Shown: positions 44,798 to 53,825, counted from the first letter of the stretch. The stretch is 64,000 nucleotides of DNA from Actinoalloteichus caeruleus DSM 43889 (GCF_000429185.2 NZ_AUBJ02000001.1:5084001-5148000); one strand, 5' to 3'. A program made the numbers and translations. The notes: a model not told the origin generated them from the sequence alone.

Positions 44798-45872
44798 GCC
44801 GAGAACCAGGGTCGCCGTGGTCTACGGCGGCCGCAGCGGGGAACACGCGGTGTCCCGCCAGTCCGCGGCGAGCATCCTCACCCACCTCGACCGCGACCGC
44901 CACCAGGTGGTCCCGGTGTTGATCGACCGGGACGGGGGGTGGTGGATCGAGGAGGACGGGCCAGACCCGGCGGCCACCGGTGCCCGGGCCGCGACCGAGG
45001 ACGTGTGGCGCGCACCCGGACCGGCTCCCGCGTTGGGCATGACGGAGGCGCTGCGCCGGCTGCGGGACGTCGACGTCGTGTTCCCCGCGTTGCACGGCCC
45101 GTTCGGGGAGGACGGGACGATCCAGTCGATGCTGGCGCTCTACGGCATCCCCTTCGTCGGCAACGGGGTGCTGGCCAGCGCGGTCGGCATGGACAAGGAA
45201 CACACCAAGACCATGCTGGCCTCGGCGGGGATCCCGGTCGCGCCGGGCCTGGTGCTGCGACCGGGGCAGCGGCCCCGCCCGGAGGACCTGGCCCCGCTCG
45301 GGTTGCCGCTGTTCGTCAAACCGGCCCGCGCCGGCTCCAGTCTCGGGGTGTCCAGGGTGGACGACCTCGCCCAGTTGCCGGCGGCCCTGGCCACCGCCCG
45401 GGAGAGCGACGGGAAGGTGCTGGTCGAGGGCGCGGTTCCCGGTCGGGAGATCGACGTGGGCGTGCTTCAGCGCGCCGACGGCACCCTGGAGGTCAGTCCG
45501 CCGCTGGAGATCAGGGTCGCCGAGGACCAGCGGTTCTTCGACTACGAGGCCAAGTACGACGGGTCCGTTGGCACGGTCTTCGACGTGCCGGCCACCCTGG
45601 ACGCCTCGACGGCCGAGCGCCTGGACCGGCTCGCGGTGGCGGTGTTCGAGGCCCTGGACTGCGCCGGGTTGCTCCGGGTGGACGTCTTCCTGCGCGCCGA
45701 CGGGGAACTGGTGGTCAACGAGGTCAACACCTTCCCCGGGTTCACCTCGGCGTCCCAGTACCCGCTGATGTGGCGGGCCGCCGGCCTGTCCTACTCGGAG
45801 TTGCTGACGGCGATGGTCGACACCGCCCTGGCGCGGCGGACGCCGGTCGCCGCCGCCGCGGCCGGGGCCTGA
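44790..45872 (+). CDS. ddl: D-alanine-D-alanine ligase
   Basis: A 360-residue ATP-grasp ligase. VVYGGRSGEHAVSRQSA, HGPFGEDGTIQSMLAL, VGMDKEHTKTML, the ATP-binding Lys in LFVKPARAGSSLGVSRV, omega-loop FFDYEAKYDGSVG and VNEVNTFPGFTSASQYPLM are all present. The Tyr in the omega loop is that of D-Ala-D-Ala rather than D-Ala-D-Lac ligases. The start is TTG at 44790 with GGAGG 9-10 bases upstream; no later start would keep the YGGRSGEH motif. Co-translated with alr, making D-Ala and D-Ala-D-Ala for peptidoglycan. Confidence 0.92.
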   Translation: MSEPRTRVAVVYGGRSGEHAVSRQSAASILTHLDRDRHQVVPVLIDRDGGWWIEEDGPDPAATGARAATEDVWRAPGPAPALGMTEALRRLRDVDVVFPALHGPFGEDGTIQSMLALYGIPFVGNGVLASAVGMDKEHTKTMLASAGIPVAPGLVLRPGQRPRPEDLAPLGLPLFVKPARAGSSLGVSRVDDLAQLPAALATARESDGKVLVEGAVPGREIDVGVLQRADGTLEVSPPLEIRVAEDQRFFDYEAKYDGSVGTVFDVPATLDASTAERLDRLAVAVFEALDCAGLLRVDVFLRADGELVVNEVNTFPGFTSASQYPLMWRAAGLSYSELLTAMVDTALARRTPVAAAAAGA

Positions 45873-45915
45873 CGGGTGCGGGTGGCCGGGAGCTGGTCCG
45901 GCCCAGGCGGCGGAC

Positions 45916-45959
45916 GGCCCGGCCTCCACTTCCCATCGGTGGGGGAGCGGGGCCGGGCC
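45916..45959. terminator. Probable bidirectional terminator
   Basis: GGCCCGGCC (45916-45924) pairs perfectly with GGCCGGGCC (45951-45959) around a 26-base loop, between the convergent ddl and ahpD genes. Confidence 0.45.
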
Positions 45960-45986
45960 CTGGTCGAGCGGGGCGCGGGTCGGGGG

Positions 45987-46523
45987 TCACACCCCGGACA
46001 GCACCCGCTCCGCGTCCAGCGTCACGGCGGCGGCGTGCACCACGGCCGCCACGCGCAGTGCCTCGTGGATCGTCTCCCGGGGCAGGTCCGACTTCCGCAG
46101 CGTCTTCTCGTGCGACTCCAGGCAGACACCGCAACCGGTGATGGCGCTGACCGCCAACGACCACAGCTCGAAGTCCACCTTGTCCACACCGGGGTTGCCG
46201 ATGACCTGCATGCGCAGCCGCGCCGGCAGGTTGTCGTACTCGGCGTCGCCGATCAGGTGCTTCGACCGGTAGTAGATGTTGTTCATCGCCATGATCGAGG
46301 CGGCCGCCTTCGCGGCGTTCAGCGCCTCCTCGGACAGGTGTTCCCTGGCCTCGGACTCCAGCTCCCGCAGCACCTGCTCGTTGCGGCAGGCGATCGCCAC
46401 CGCCAGCACCGTGCCCCACAGCCGCTGCTTGGGCAGCGTGGAGGTGCCGATCACCGAACCGAGGTTCAGCTTGGTGTCCTTGGCGTAGGCGGGCAGCGCG
46501 CTCCTCAACGCGTCCAGTGACAT
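45987..46523 (-). CDS. ahpD: Alkyl hydroperoxidase AhpD
   Basis: A 178-residue AhpD-fold protein with the catalytic CGVCLESHE motif (CxxC followed by His) near residue 130 and the preceding acidic residues of the proton relay. In actinobacteria AhpD reduces AhpC, drawing electrons from lipoamide-dependent enzymes. The ATG shares one base with the ahpC stop (TGATG), so translation is coupled. Co-transcribed with ahpC and divergent from oxyR. Confidence 0.95.
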   Translation of the reverse strand: MSLDALRSALPAYAKDTKLNLGSVIGTSTLPKQRLWGTVLAVAIACRNEQVLRELESEAREHLSEEALNAAKAAASIMAMNNIYYRSKHLIGDAEYDNLPARLRMQVIGNPGVDKVDFELWSLAVSAITGCGVCLESHEKTLRKSDLPRETIHEALRVAAVVHAAAVTLDAERVLSGV

Positions 46524-47074
46524 CAGGCGTCCAACAGCTTCGCGGCGTCGAGGGTGCCCTCACCCTTGTTCCAGTTGCAGGGGCACAGCTCGTCGGTCTG
46601 GAGGGCGTCGAGTACCCGCAGCACCTCCTCCACGTTCCGGCCAACGGAACCGGCCGTCACCATGACGAACTGGATCTCGTTGTCGGGGTCGACGATGAAG
46701 GTGGCCCGCTGGGCGACACCGTCGCCACCGAGCACGCCGCAGGCCTCGGAGAGTTCCCGCTTGATGTCGCTGAGCATCGGGAAGGGCAGGTCCCGCAGGT
46801 CGTCGTGGTTCTTCCGCCACGCGTGGTGCACGTACTCCGAGTCGACGGAGACGCCGAGCACCTGGGCGTCGCGGTCGGCGAACTCCTCGTTCAGCCGGCC
46901 GAAGGTGGCGATCTCGGTCGGGCAGACGAAGGTGAAGTCCTTCGGCCAGAAGAAGACGACGCGCCACTTGCCCTGGTACGACTTGTTGTCGATCGTCTCG
47001 AACGCCTTGTCGGCGTCGAGGGACACGCACGCGGTCAGCGCGTACTCGGGAAACTGCTGGCCAACGGTGAGCAC
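46523..47074 (-). CDS. ahpC: Alkyl hydroperoxide reductase AhpC (peroxiredoxin)
   Basis: A 183-residue 2-Cys peroxiredoxin. Peroxidatic Cys in [14 protein letters not shown] near residue 49 and two C-terminal Cys in [12 protein letters not shown], the mycobacterial/actinobacterial arrangement in which both take part in the cycle with AhpD. Starts at GTG 47074, with GGAGAG a few bases upstream. Detoxifies peroxides and peroxynitrite in the cytoplasm. Confidence 0.95.
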   Translation of the reverse strand: MLTVGQQFPEYALTACVSLDADKAFETIDNKSYQGKWRVVFFWPKDFTFVCPTEIATFGRLNEEFADRDAQVLGVSVDSEYVHHAWRKNHDDLRDLPFPMLSDIKRELSEACGVLGGDGVAQRATFIVDPDNEIQFVMVTAGSVGRNVEEVLRVLDALQTDELCPCNWNKGEGTLDAAKLLDA

Positions 47075-47168
47075 GTTCTCTCCTGTCGTGTTGCTCCGAA
47101 TGCGCCACCAACCTTGCTCCGCCAGCATTGATAGGGGAAATCGACTCCGCCACCTACACTGATCGGCC
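47075..47168. promoter_or_regulatory. Divergent ahpC/oxyR promoter region
   Basis: A 94-bp gap. A -10-like TACACT lies at 47155-47160, only 8 bases before the oxyR ATG, which suggests a leaderless transcript. On the other strand TATCAA (47133-47128) is a candidate ahpC -10. OxyR presumably binds here, though no full OxyR consensus is evident. Confidence 0.4.
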
Positions 47169-48113
47169 ATGCCGATCAGTGAGCGCGCGCCGAGCCTGGC
47201 ACAGCTCAGGGCGTTCCTCGCCGTCGCGGAGTTCCTGCACTTCAGAGCCGCCGCCTCCTCGTTGGGCGTGACCCAGCCCACCCTGTCGGCGGCGATCGCC
47301 GCCTGCGAGGACGCGCTGGGCGCGCGCCTTGTGGAACGCACCACACGCCGGGTGATGCTCACCGAGACCGGTGAGCGACTCGTGCCACGTGCCCGGGCCG
47401 TGCTGGACGCGATGGACGCCCTCGTGACCGAGGTCGCGGTCTTCGGTCGTCCCTTCACCGGCCGGCTGCGGCTGGGCATCATCCCCACCGTCGCCCCCTA
47501 CCTGCTGCCCGTCGCGTTGCCGGCCCTCCGCCGTGCCTTCCCCGAACTGGAGATCGAGGTCCACGAGGAGCGGACCGCGCCGCTGCTCGACGGCGCCACC
47601 ACCGGGCGACTGGACCTCGCCGTGCTCGCCCTGCCGGTGGTCGACCGCAACCTGGCCGCGCTCCTCCTCTACGCGGAGGACTTCGTGTTGGTCACCCCGA
47701 AGGACCACCCGCTGGCGGAGCGGCAGGTGATCTCGCGGCAGGCGCTGCGGGACCTGGACGTGCTGCTCCTGGAGGAGGGGCACTGCCTGCGGGACCAGGC
47801 CCTCGACGTCTGCCGCGAGGTGGGCACCGGCGTGGAGACCGCGGCCAGGGCGACCAGCCTCACCACCCTGGTGCAGCTGGTGGCGGCGGGCATGGGGGTG
47901 ACGCTGCTGCCGGCGAGCGCCGTGAGCCTGGAGACCCGCCGCAACCAGCTGCGGGTCAGCCGGTTCGCCTCCCCGAAGCCGGGACGTCGCATCGGGGTGG
48001 TGTACCGGGACAGCGCCGGCCGCGAGGCCGAGTTCACCACGATCGCCCACGAGCTGCGGCGGGCGGTGCGGGCCCGCCGGATGCCGGTGCGACTGGCCCC
48101 GGACCGGGTCTGA
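47169..48113 (+). CDS. oxyR: Peroxide sensor OxyR (LysR family)
   Basis: A 314-residue LysR-type regulator. N-terminal winged HTH (LAQLRAFLAVAEFLHFRAAA, VTQPTLSAAIAACEDALGA) and the OxyR-specific sensor segment EEGHCLRDQALDVC, where the two Cys form the peroxide-induced disulfide. Divergent from ahpC-ahpD, its usual target in actinobacteria. Full length and apparently intact. Confidence 0.94.
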   Translation: MPISERAPSLAQLRAFLAVAEFLHFRAAASSLGVTQPTLSAAIAACEDALGARLVERTTRRVMLTETGERLVPRARAVLDAMDALVTEVAVFGRPFTGRLRLGIIPTVAPYLLPVALPALRRAFPELEIEVHEERTAPLLDGATTGRLDLAVLALPVVDRNLAALLLYAEDFVLVTPKDHPLAERQVISRQALRDLDVLLLEEGHCLRDQALDVCREVGTGVETAARATSLTTLVQLVAAGMGVTLLPASAVSLETRRNQLRVSRFASPKPGRRIGVVYRDSAGREAEFTTIAHELRRAVRARRMPVRLAPDRV

Positions 48114-48210
48114 CACCCGCCCCAGCGCCAGGAGGGACCGGGGCGGGCCACCGGAGGGTGATGTCGGATTCCTGCCAGAGCAGCCCCCTGAACTGGGGCA
48201 TGCTGGTCGC

Positions 48211-49680
48211 ATGCTTCTCGACCGGGACCGGTGCGTGCGAGCGGTGCGGTCCAGGGACGCCCGCTTCGACGGGTGGTTCTACACGGCGGTGCTCACCACC
48301 GGCATCTACTGCCGACCCAGCTGCCCCGTGGTGCCACCCAAACCGGAGAACATGAGCTTCCACCCCAGCGCCGCCTCGGCGCAGCAGGCGGGGTTCCGGG
48401 CGTGCAAGCGGTGCCGCCCGGACGCCAGCCCCGGCTCACCCGAGTGGAACGAACGGGCGGACCTGGTGGCCAGGGCGATGCGGCTCATCGCTGACGGGGT
48501 GGTGGACCGGGACGGCGTTCCCGGCCTAGCCGCCCGCCTCGGCTACGGCCCCCGCCAGGTGGAGCGGCAACTGGTGGCCGAGCTCGGCGCGGGGCCGCTG
48601 GCGCTGGCCAGGGCCCAGCGGGCGCAGACCGCGCGTCTGCTGATCGAGACGTCCAGCCTGCGGATGGCCGACGTCGCCTTCGCCGCCGGCTTCGCCAGCG
48701 TCCGCTCGTTCAACGACACCGTCCAGGCGGTCTTCGGCCTCACCCCGACCGAGCTGCGGTCGAGGGTGCGCGGTGGAGCGCCGCCCCGAACCCCGGGGAC
48801 CCTGGCCGTGCGGTTGCCGTTCCGCCGGCCGTTCACCCCGGACAGCCTGTTCGGCCACCTCGCGGTCACCGCCGTCCCCGGTGTCGAGGAGTGGCGCGAC
48901 GGCGCGTTCCGCCGCGCGCTGCGACTCCCCCACGGACCGGCCGTGGTGGCCCTGCGACCGGAGACCGACCACATCGGGTGCCGGCTCACCCTCTCCGACC
49001 TGCGCGACCTGTCCGCCGCGATCAACCGGTGCCGGTGGCTGCTGGACCTCGACGCCGACCCGGTCGCGGTCGACGAGCTGCTCACCGGCGATCCCGCCTT
49101 GGCGCCGCTGGTCCACGCCGGCCCGGGCCGGCGCGTTCCCCGCGCGGCGGACGGGCCGGAGTTCGCCGTCCGCGCCGTCCTCGGCCAGCAGGTCTCCACG
49201 GCGGCCGCCCGCACCCACGCCGGCCGGCTGGTCGCCGCCCACGGGGAACCGCTGGCCGCACCGGACGGTGGCCTCACCCACCTCTTCCCCGAACCGGGGA
49301 CCCTGGCCGGTCTCGACCCGGACAGCCTCGCCCTGCCCCGCACCCGGCGGGCCACCCTGACCACCCTGGTCGCCCGGCTGGCGGCGGGAGACCTCGACCT
49401 CGGCCCAGGGGCGGACTGGGACCGGGCCCGCGCCGAACTCCGGCCGCTGCCCGGCCTGGGGGACTGGACGGTGGAGACGATCGCGATGCGGGCACTCGGC
49501 GACCCGGACGCCTTCGTCGCCACCGACCTGGGGATCCGGCACGCGACCAGGGCACTGGGGCTGCCGCACACGCCCGGGGCGCTGACCCGCCGTGCCGAGG
49601 CGTGGCGGCCCTGGCGCGCCTACGCCGTGCAGTACCTGTGGTCCACCACCAGCCACCTCATGAACCGCTTACCCGCCTGA
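48211..49680 (+). CDS. Ada-AlkA fusion: methyl-sensing regulator / DNA-3-methyladenine glycosylase
   Basis: A 489-residue fusion. N-terminal AdaA zinc domain with four Cys ligands (GIYCRPSCPVV and CKRCRPD), then an AraC-type HTH (MADVAFAAGFASVRSFNDTV), then an AlkA domain with an HhH-GPD core (VRAVLGQQVSTAAARTHAG; LPGLGDWTVETIAMRALGDP, catalytic Asp in the following segment). It senses methylated phosphotriesters, activates alkylation-repair genes and removes alkylated bases. 61 bp upstream of the ogt gene on the same strand, so they likely form an adaptive-response operon. Confidence 0.92.
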   Translation: MLLDRDRCVRAVRSRDARFDGWFYTAVLTTGIYCRPSCPVVPPKPENMSFHPSAASAQQAGFRACKRCRPDASPGSPEWNERADLVARAMRLIADGVVDRDGVPGLAARLGYGPRQVERQLVAELGAGPLALARAQRAQTARLLIETSSLRMADVAFAAGFASVRSFNDTVQAVFGLTPTELRSRVRGGAPPRTPGTLAVRLPFRRPFTPDSLFGHLAVTAVPGVEEWRDGAFRRALRLPHGPAVVALRPETDHIGCRLTLSDLRDLSAAINRCRWLLDLDADPVAVDELLTGDPALAPLVHAGPGRRVPRAADGPEFAVRAVLGQQVSTAAARTHAGRLVAAHGEPLAAPDGGLTHLFPEPGTLAGLDPDSLALPRTRRATLTTLVARLAAGDLDLGPGADWDRARAELRPLPGLGDWTVETIAMRALGDPDAFVATDLGIRHATRALGLPHTPGALTRRAEAWRPWRAYAVQYLWSTTSHLMNRLPA

Positions 49681-49741
49681 GCAGCGCCCCTCCGGCGGGG
49701 CGGACCATGTGAGAGAACGACGTTCGCAGGGAGATTTCGAC

Positions 49742-50260
49742 ATGAGCACCGCAGCGACGCCCGACGGGCGTCGAACCCACACCGTCGTCGACAGCCCGAT
49801 CGGGGCGCTGACCCTGGTCGCCACCGACGGCGTGCTGGCCGGCGTCTACATGGAGGAGCACCGCCACCGCCCGGACGGCGACACCTTCGGCACGCGGGAC
49901 GAAACCGGATTCGACCTGGTCGCCCAGCAGCTGGCGGAGTACTTCGCCGGGCGGCGCACCGATTTCGACCTGCCGCTGGCGCCGCACGGAACACCCTTCC
50001 AACAGCAGGTCTGGGCCCAGCTCCGCGCCATCCCCTACGGGGAGACGGTCTCCTACGGCGAGCTTGCCGCGAGGATGGGTCGCCCCTCCGCGTCCCGGGC
50101 CGTCGGCCTGGCCAACGGCCGCAACCCGATCAGCGTCATCGTGCCCTGCCACCGGGTGGTGGGTTCCGCCGGCGGCCTCACCGGCTACGCCGGGGGCGTG
50201 GAACGGAAACGCACCCTCCTCGACCTCGAACGACGGGTGAGCGGCCGGGCACTGCTCTGA
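49742..50260 (+). CDS. ogt: Methylated-DNA-protein-cysteine methyltransferase
   Basis: A 172-residue O6-alkylguanine-DNA alkyltransferase. HTH segment IPYGETVSYGELAARMGRP, Arg finger near ASRAVGLANGRNPI and the acceptor Cys in VIVPCHRVVGSAGGLTGYAG. ATG at 49742 with AGGGAGA upstream, chosen over an earlier in-frame start because the family sequence begins HTVVDSPIGALTLVA. Works with the Ada-AlkA protein upstream. Confidence 0.94.
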   Translation: MSTAATPDGRRTHTVVDSPIGALTLVATDGVLAGVYMEEHRHRPDGDTFGTRDETGFDLVAQQLAEYFAGRRTDFDLPLAPHGTPFQQQVWAQLRAIPYGETVSYGELAARMGRPSASRAVGLANGRNPISVIVPCHRVVGSAGGLTGYAGGVERKRTLLDLERRVSGRALL

Positions 50261-50445
50261 GGCTCGGAGGAGCGGCCGGCCGGGCCTGGCGCGCCCCGGC
50301 GGACCACCCGCCCGCGTCCGGGGACGCCGTTCCGGTCCGTCCTCCCGGCGAGGAGGACCCGCTCGGTGCCGGGTCGGGAGCGGGAGGGCCCCAGCGCACC
50401 GGAAAAGCCGTGGCCGAACCGGGGCCACGCGGATAGCGTCGCCCG

Positions 50446-51171
50446 ATGCCGGACGCGATCTTCACCCACCCCAGGCTCGTCGCCCTCTACGACACCTTCG
50501 ACGGTGAGCGGGACGACCTGACCCACTACCTCGCCATCGTCGACGAACTGGGTGCCCGCCGGGTGCTCGACCTCGGCTGCGGCACCGGTTCCCTGGCCGT
50601 CCTGCTCGCCGAGCGCGGGTACGAGGTCGTGGGCGTCGACCCGGCGGCGGAGTCGCTGCGGGCCGCCCGCGCGAAGGACCCGGCGGGACGGATCACCTGG
50701 GTCCACGGCGACGCCACGGCGGCCCCGGCCGTCGACGCCGACCTCGCGGTGATGACCGGGAACGTCGCACAGGTCTTCCTCGGAGACGACGACTGGCTCG
50801 GCGCCCTGCGCGCGGCGCGCGCCGCCCTCCGCCCCGGCGGACACCTGGTGTTCGAGACCAGACGGCCCGAGCGCCGGGCCTGGGAGAAGTGGGCCGTCGC
50901 CACCCCCGTCGTCCGCGAGGTGCCCGGGGAGGGGCCGGTGGAGGCGCGCGTTGAGGTGACCGAGGTGGCGCTGCCGTTCGTGTCCTTCCGGCACGTCTAC
51001 CGGTTCCTGGGCGAGGACACCGTCCTCGCCTCCGACTCGACGCTGCGGTTCCGCACCCGGGACGAGGTCGAGGAGAGCCTGGTGGCGACCGGGTTCGAGG
51101 TGCGGGACGTCCGGGACGCCCCCGACCGCCCTGACCGGGAGTACGTGTTCCTCGCCCGGCGCAGCGCCTGA
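50446..51171 (+). CDS. Class I SAM-dependent methyltransferase
   Basis: A 241-residue methyltransferase with motif I VLDLGCGTGSLAVLLAERG near residues 40-58, acidic motif II EVVGVDPAAESL, and ALRPGGHLVFETRRPERRAW after motif IV. The C-terminal half has beta strands VEVTEVALPFVSFRHVYRF and ends REYVFLARRS. Substrate unknown. It is preceded by a 185-bp gap from ogt and is convergent with the MerR gene. Confidence 0.85.
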   Translation: MPDAIFTHPRLVALYDTFDGERDDLTHYLAIVDELGARRVLDLGCGTGSLAVLLAERGYEVVGVDPAAESLRAARAKDPAGRITWVHGDATAAPAVDADLAVMTGNVAQVFLGDDDWLGALRAARAALRPGGHLVFETRRPERRAWEKWAVATPVVREVPGEGPVEARVEVTEVALPFVSFRHVYRFLGEDTVLASDSTLRFRTRDEVEESLVATGFEVRDVRDAPDRPDREYVFLARRSA

Positions 51172-51216
51172 ACCCGGCGTGGCGTCCTCGACCGTCCCGT
51201 CCACCGGAGGGCTGGT

Positions 51217-52269
51217 TCAGGCAGCCGTCCCCGGCTCGGAGGAGCTGGCGGAGGCCCTGAGGGCGTCGGCGAGCCAGGCGTAGGGCACCTGGTCGGCCAT
51301 CATGCCGACGAGTTCGTCGCTCGTGGGATGCCCGTTGATGGTGGCCACCAGGTCCAGGTACCGGTCGTGGGGGCCGGTGAACGGCGACTCCCAGTGGGGA
51401 TCGGCCTCGGCGTTCCTGGTGCCGTGCAGCTCCAGGGCAATCCGCAGCTGCTTCGCCGACTGCTGGCGGAACTCGGGGCAGTCCGGTTTGCCGCACACCC
51501 CGGAGAGCCAGGCCGAGTACCGGTCGGCGATGTCCCGGGCCCGGGACGAGTCCACCGGTATCCCGGCCCGGCGGGCCTCCATCGCCTCCGCCATGATCGG
51601 GGTTCCCTCGTCGATGGAGTCGAGCATCGACGAGGAGGACATGATCCGCCCCGCCTCCGTCGAGTACTCCTCGCGGAGGTGGCTGCGGACGGCCGCGCGG
51701 AAGTCCTCGTCCCGCACCAGGTCGGCCAGTTCGATCCACGCTTCCAGCTGCTCGGGGGTGGGGTCGTCCGGCAGTACCGCCCGCGTCTGGCTGAGGCGGT
51801 CGATCATCGCGGGGTTGACGTCGAGGCCTTCGGACACCTCGGCCCAGAACTCGTCGAGCAGCCGTTCCCGGTCCTCGTCGGACATCGAGACGAGCCGGTG
51901 CATCAGCACCACCTGGCCGTCCGGGGTGTCCTGCCGCAGGATGCTGCGCAGCACGGCCCGCCTGGCGTGGAAGCGGCGCGTCTGCTCCTCGACCACGGCC
52001 AGGTGCGCGGCGGCGAGGTCGTGGAGCGTCGTCTCACCGGCGAGCACCCGGCGGATGTCGTCCAGGCCCGCGTCGAGCTCGCGGAGGGTGCGCACGAACT
52101 CCAGGCGCGCGATGGCCTGGACGTCGTAGTGCCGGTAGCCGGCGGGGGTCTGCTCGGTCGGGGTGACGATTCCCGCGTCGGAGTAGTAGCGGACGGCGCT
52201 GACGCTCAGCCCGGTGCGGCGCGCCACGTCGCCGATGGAGTACAGCTCGTTCTCGTTCACGGTGCCCAC
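51217..52269 (-). CDS. MerR-family transcriptional regulator
   Basis: A 350-residue regulator with an N-terminal MerR winged HTH (YSIGDVARRTGLSVSAVRYY, GYRHYDVQAIARLEFVRTLR), a coiled-coil region (LAVVEEQTRRFHARRAVL), and a roughly 220-residue C-terminal domain of the TipAS-like helical kind (YSAWLSGVCGKPDCPEFRQQ). Such domains bind hydrophobic ligands. The start is GTG 52269 or GTG 52260. An inverted repeat (52276-52294) lies directly upstream and may be its own operator. Confidence 0.85.
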   Translation of the reverse strand: MGTVNENELYSIGDVARRTGLSVSAVRYYSDAGIVTPTEQTPAGYRHYDVQAIARLEFVRTLRELDAGLDDIRRVLAGETTLHDLAAAHLAVVEEQTRRFHARRAVLRSILRQDTPDGQVVLMHRLVSMSDEDRERLLDEFWAEVSEGLDVNPAMIDRLSQTRAVLPDDPTPEQLEAWIELADLVRDEDFRAAVRSHLREEYSTEAGRIMSSSSMLDSIDEGTPIMAEAMEARRAGIPVDSSRARDIADRYSAWLSGVCGKPDCPEFRQQSAKQLRIALELHGTRNAEADPHWESPFTGPHDRYLDLVATINGHPTSDELVGMMADQVPYAWLADALRASASSSEPGTAA

Positions 52270-52275
52270 TATCGG

Positions 52276-52294
52276 GTCTCAAGCGGCATGAGAC
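52276..52294. promoter_or_regulatory. Inverted repeat upstream of the merR gene
   Basis: GTCTCA and TGAGAC flank a 7-base spacer, 7 bases before the GTG start: a MerR-type spacing of half-sites. The rest of the 342-bp gap 52270-52611, up to the nuclease gene, contains no recognised gene; a short AT-richer stretch TACTTGACTGTACAACG sits at about 52544. Confidence 0.45.
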
Positions 52295-52611
52295 TCAAGC
52301 CAGCACGGGCAGCCGGTGCCGGGAGGGCGGTCGGCGGGTTACCTGGGGCTCGCTCGGGCAGCGCTCATGCCGAACCGCTCGCTCCCACTGTCGGCGCTGG
52401 TCGTGATCCGATTCCGGAGAAATTCGATCGCGGTGCGGTGCCGCCGCGATGAGCCCGCCGCGCGTACGGCTTGTGGGGACTGGTGATCTCCCCGGTGGCC
52501 GCGCGTCGTAGGAAACGGAATCCCGGAGACTGGCGGCTACTGTCGTACTTGACTGTACAACGTGGATTGCCTATGAGGTGCACTCGGTGTGCGCGATAGG
52601 GGGGGAGCCGG

Positions 52612-53241
52612 GTGGCCACGAAAGCCAAAGGCGGCTTCCTCCTTCCGCTGTTGCTTGTCGGAGGCGCGGTGGCCTACTTCGGGGTGGACGAGGTGGAGGA
52701 CGCCGTACGAGGTGCGCTGATCGGCGAACCAGTTGTCATCGGGGTGGGCGACGAGGCGGTGATGGTTGCCGACGACGCGGCATCCATGGTGCGGAAGTGC
52801 ACGACAACGCGGGTGCTCAGGCAGAAGCGTTGTGGGGAGGTCAAGGTTGTCATCATGGATGCGGCGAGGATGCCGCACATTACTCGGAATATCTCGCCCG
52901 CCTGGAGCGAGGGCAAAGAGCACGTCCTCACCCGCAGCGGCGTGTCACGGCACGCGAACTACAAGGCCGCCTGTGGTGGCTTCGTCAAAAAGCATGTAGA
53001 CGGCTCGTGTGACGAGTACGCCTTCGCCTCGACGGTTCAGGGGGGCATCGGTGCCCGTACCGAGGAGGTTCCGGCGCGGGAACAGGACTGCCAAGGGGGA
53101 ACCCTCGCGGCCGCGTACCGGTGGCAGGGAATAAGGGCTGGAGACGATTTACTCGTCGTCATCAGCAACCCCCATCGGGTCGCGGTAGAGCCGTACCAGG
53201 GACAGGACATCGCGGAGGACCAGTCGACATGCGGGAGCTGA
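52612..53241 (+). CDS. NucA/NucB-type nuclease domain protein, membrane-anchored
   Basis: A 209-residue protein. Residues 8-24 (GFLLPLLLVGGAVAYFG) form one N-terminal membrane segment or signal anchor. The C-terminal part has the NucA/NucB DNase signature CDEYAFASTVQGG from Cys133 (CDEYPFAS-type), preceded by RHANYKAACGG and followed by VPAREQDCQGGTLAA. Cys pairs in the middle (KCTTTRVLRQKRC) suggest disulfides outside the cytoplasm. Its last 13 bp overlap a DUF6461 gene. Base composition is slightly lower in GC than its neighbours. A secreted or surface nuclease toxin is the leading idea; competence or nutrient DNase is the alternative. GTG start, GGGGGAG upstream. Confidence 0.7.
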   Translation: MATKAKGGFLLPLLLVGGAVAYFGVDEVEDAVRGALIGEPVVIGVGDEAVMVADDAASMVRKCTTTRVLRQKRCGEVKVVIMDAARMPHITRNISPAWSEGKEHVLTRSGVSRHANYKAACGGFVKKHVDGSCDEYAFASTVQGGIGARTEEVPAREQDCQGGTLAAAYRWQGIRAGDDLLVVISNPHRVAVEPYQGQDIAEDQSTCGS

Positions 53242-53825
53242 TCGAGAAGTACCGCTGGGCCGACCAGGACGAAGACCTGGTGCTCACGCTCGCCGTAACC
53301 ACCTGCGGTTCAGTGGACGAGGTGGTGTCGGCCTACGGTGGCAGCGGAAGGGGGCCTGTTCTTCTGACACATGACGACGCGTGGGTTCCGCAGGAGGATT
53401 TCGGCTCCTACTTCCACGTCCAGGTGCTCACCGAAGGGGCGCGCACCGTCATGATCGAGCCGAACGGGTGGGCGGGCAGTCTGCCCGGGATCGCGCGCCG
53501 CGCGTCGTCGAGGGGTTTCTTCCTCAGCGTGCACTGGAGCATGTCCGGCACGCGGCGGGTGGTGGAGGCCCGGGGCGGCGCCGTCGTGTCCTGGTTCAAC
53601 CCGTTCCTCATCGCGGAGCCGGGTGGCGCTGGCGACCTCGTTCCCGCATGGGCCGAGGACACCGTGTTCGATGACGAGTGGCCCAACGCCTCAAGCTTCG
53701 CGGCCGTCGAGCTGCGCACCGGGCTCGCGGTCGACCGGAGCTGGTTCACCACGCCACTTCCCACCTACCGCATCCCGGATCCCGACCAGCTCCTGGCGGA
53801 TGACTCGAAGGCTCGGACGCCCTGA
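53229..53825 (+). CDS. DUF6461-family protein, possible immunity protein for the NucA/NucB gene
   Basis: A 198-residue soluble protein with the DUF6461 pattern: an N-terminal Trp and Cys (YRWADQDEDLVLTLAVTTCG), V-x-x-A-Y-G, MIEPNGWAGSLPGIARRASS, and GFFLSVHWSMSGTRRVVEARGG. No signal or membrane segment, so it is cytoplasmic. The ATG at 53229 has GGAGG 9-10 bases upstream and lies inside the nuclease gene, giving a 13-bp overlap and probable coupling. Immunity is inferred from this arrangement, not from a known function of the family. Confidence 0.68.
   Translation: MRELIEKYRWADQDEDLVLTLAVTTCGSVDEVVSAYGGSGRGPVLLTHDDAWVPQEDFGSYFHVQVLTEGARTVMIEPNGWAGSLPGIARRASSRGFFLSVHWSMSGTRRVVEARGGAVVSWFNPFLIAEPGGAGDLVPAWAEDTVFDDEWPNASSFAAVELRTGLAVDRSWFTTPLPTYRIPDPDQLLADDSKARTP

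Noticed and set aside
43625-45872. Reading alr-ddl plus the two-component system as a glycopeptide-resistance (vanHAX or vanT) cluster
   Set aside because: The racemase has no membrane domain, the ligase has the Tyr-type omega loop of D-Ala-D-Ala ligases, and no vanH, vanX or vanY gene is present.
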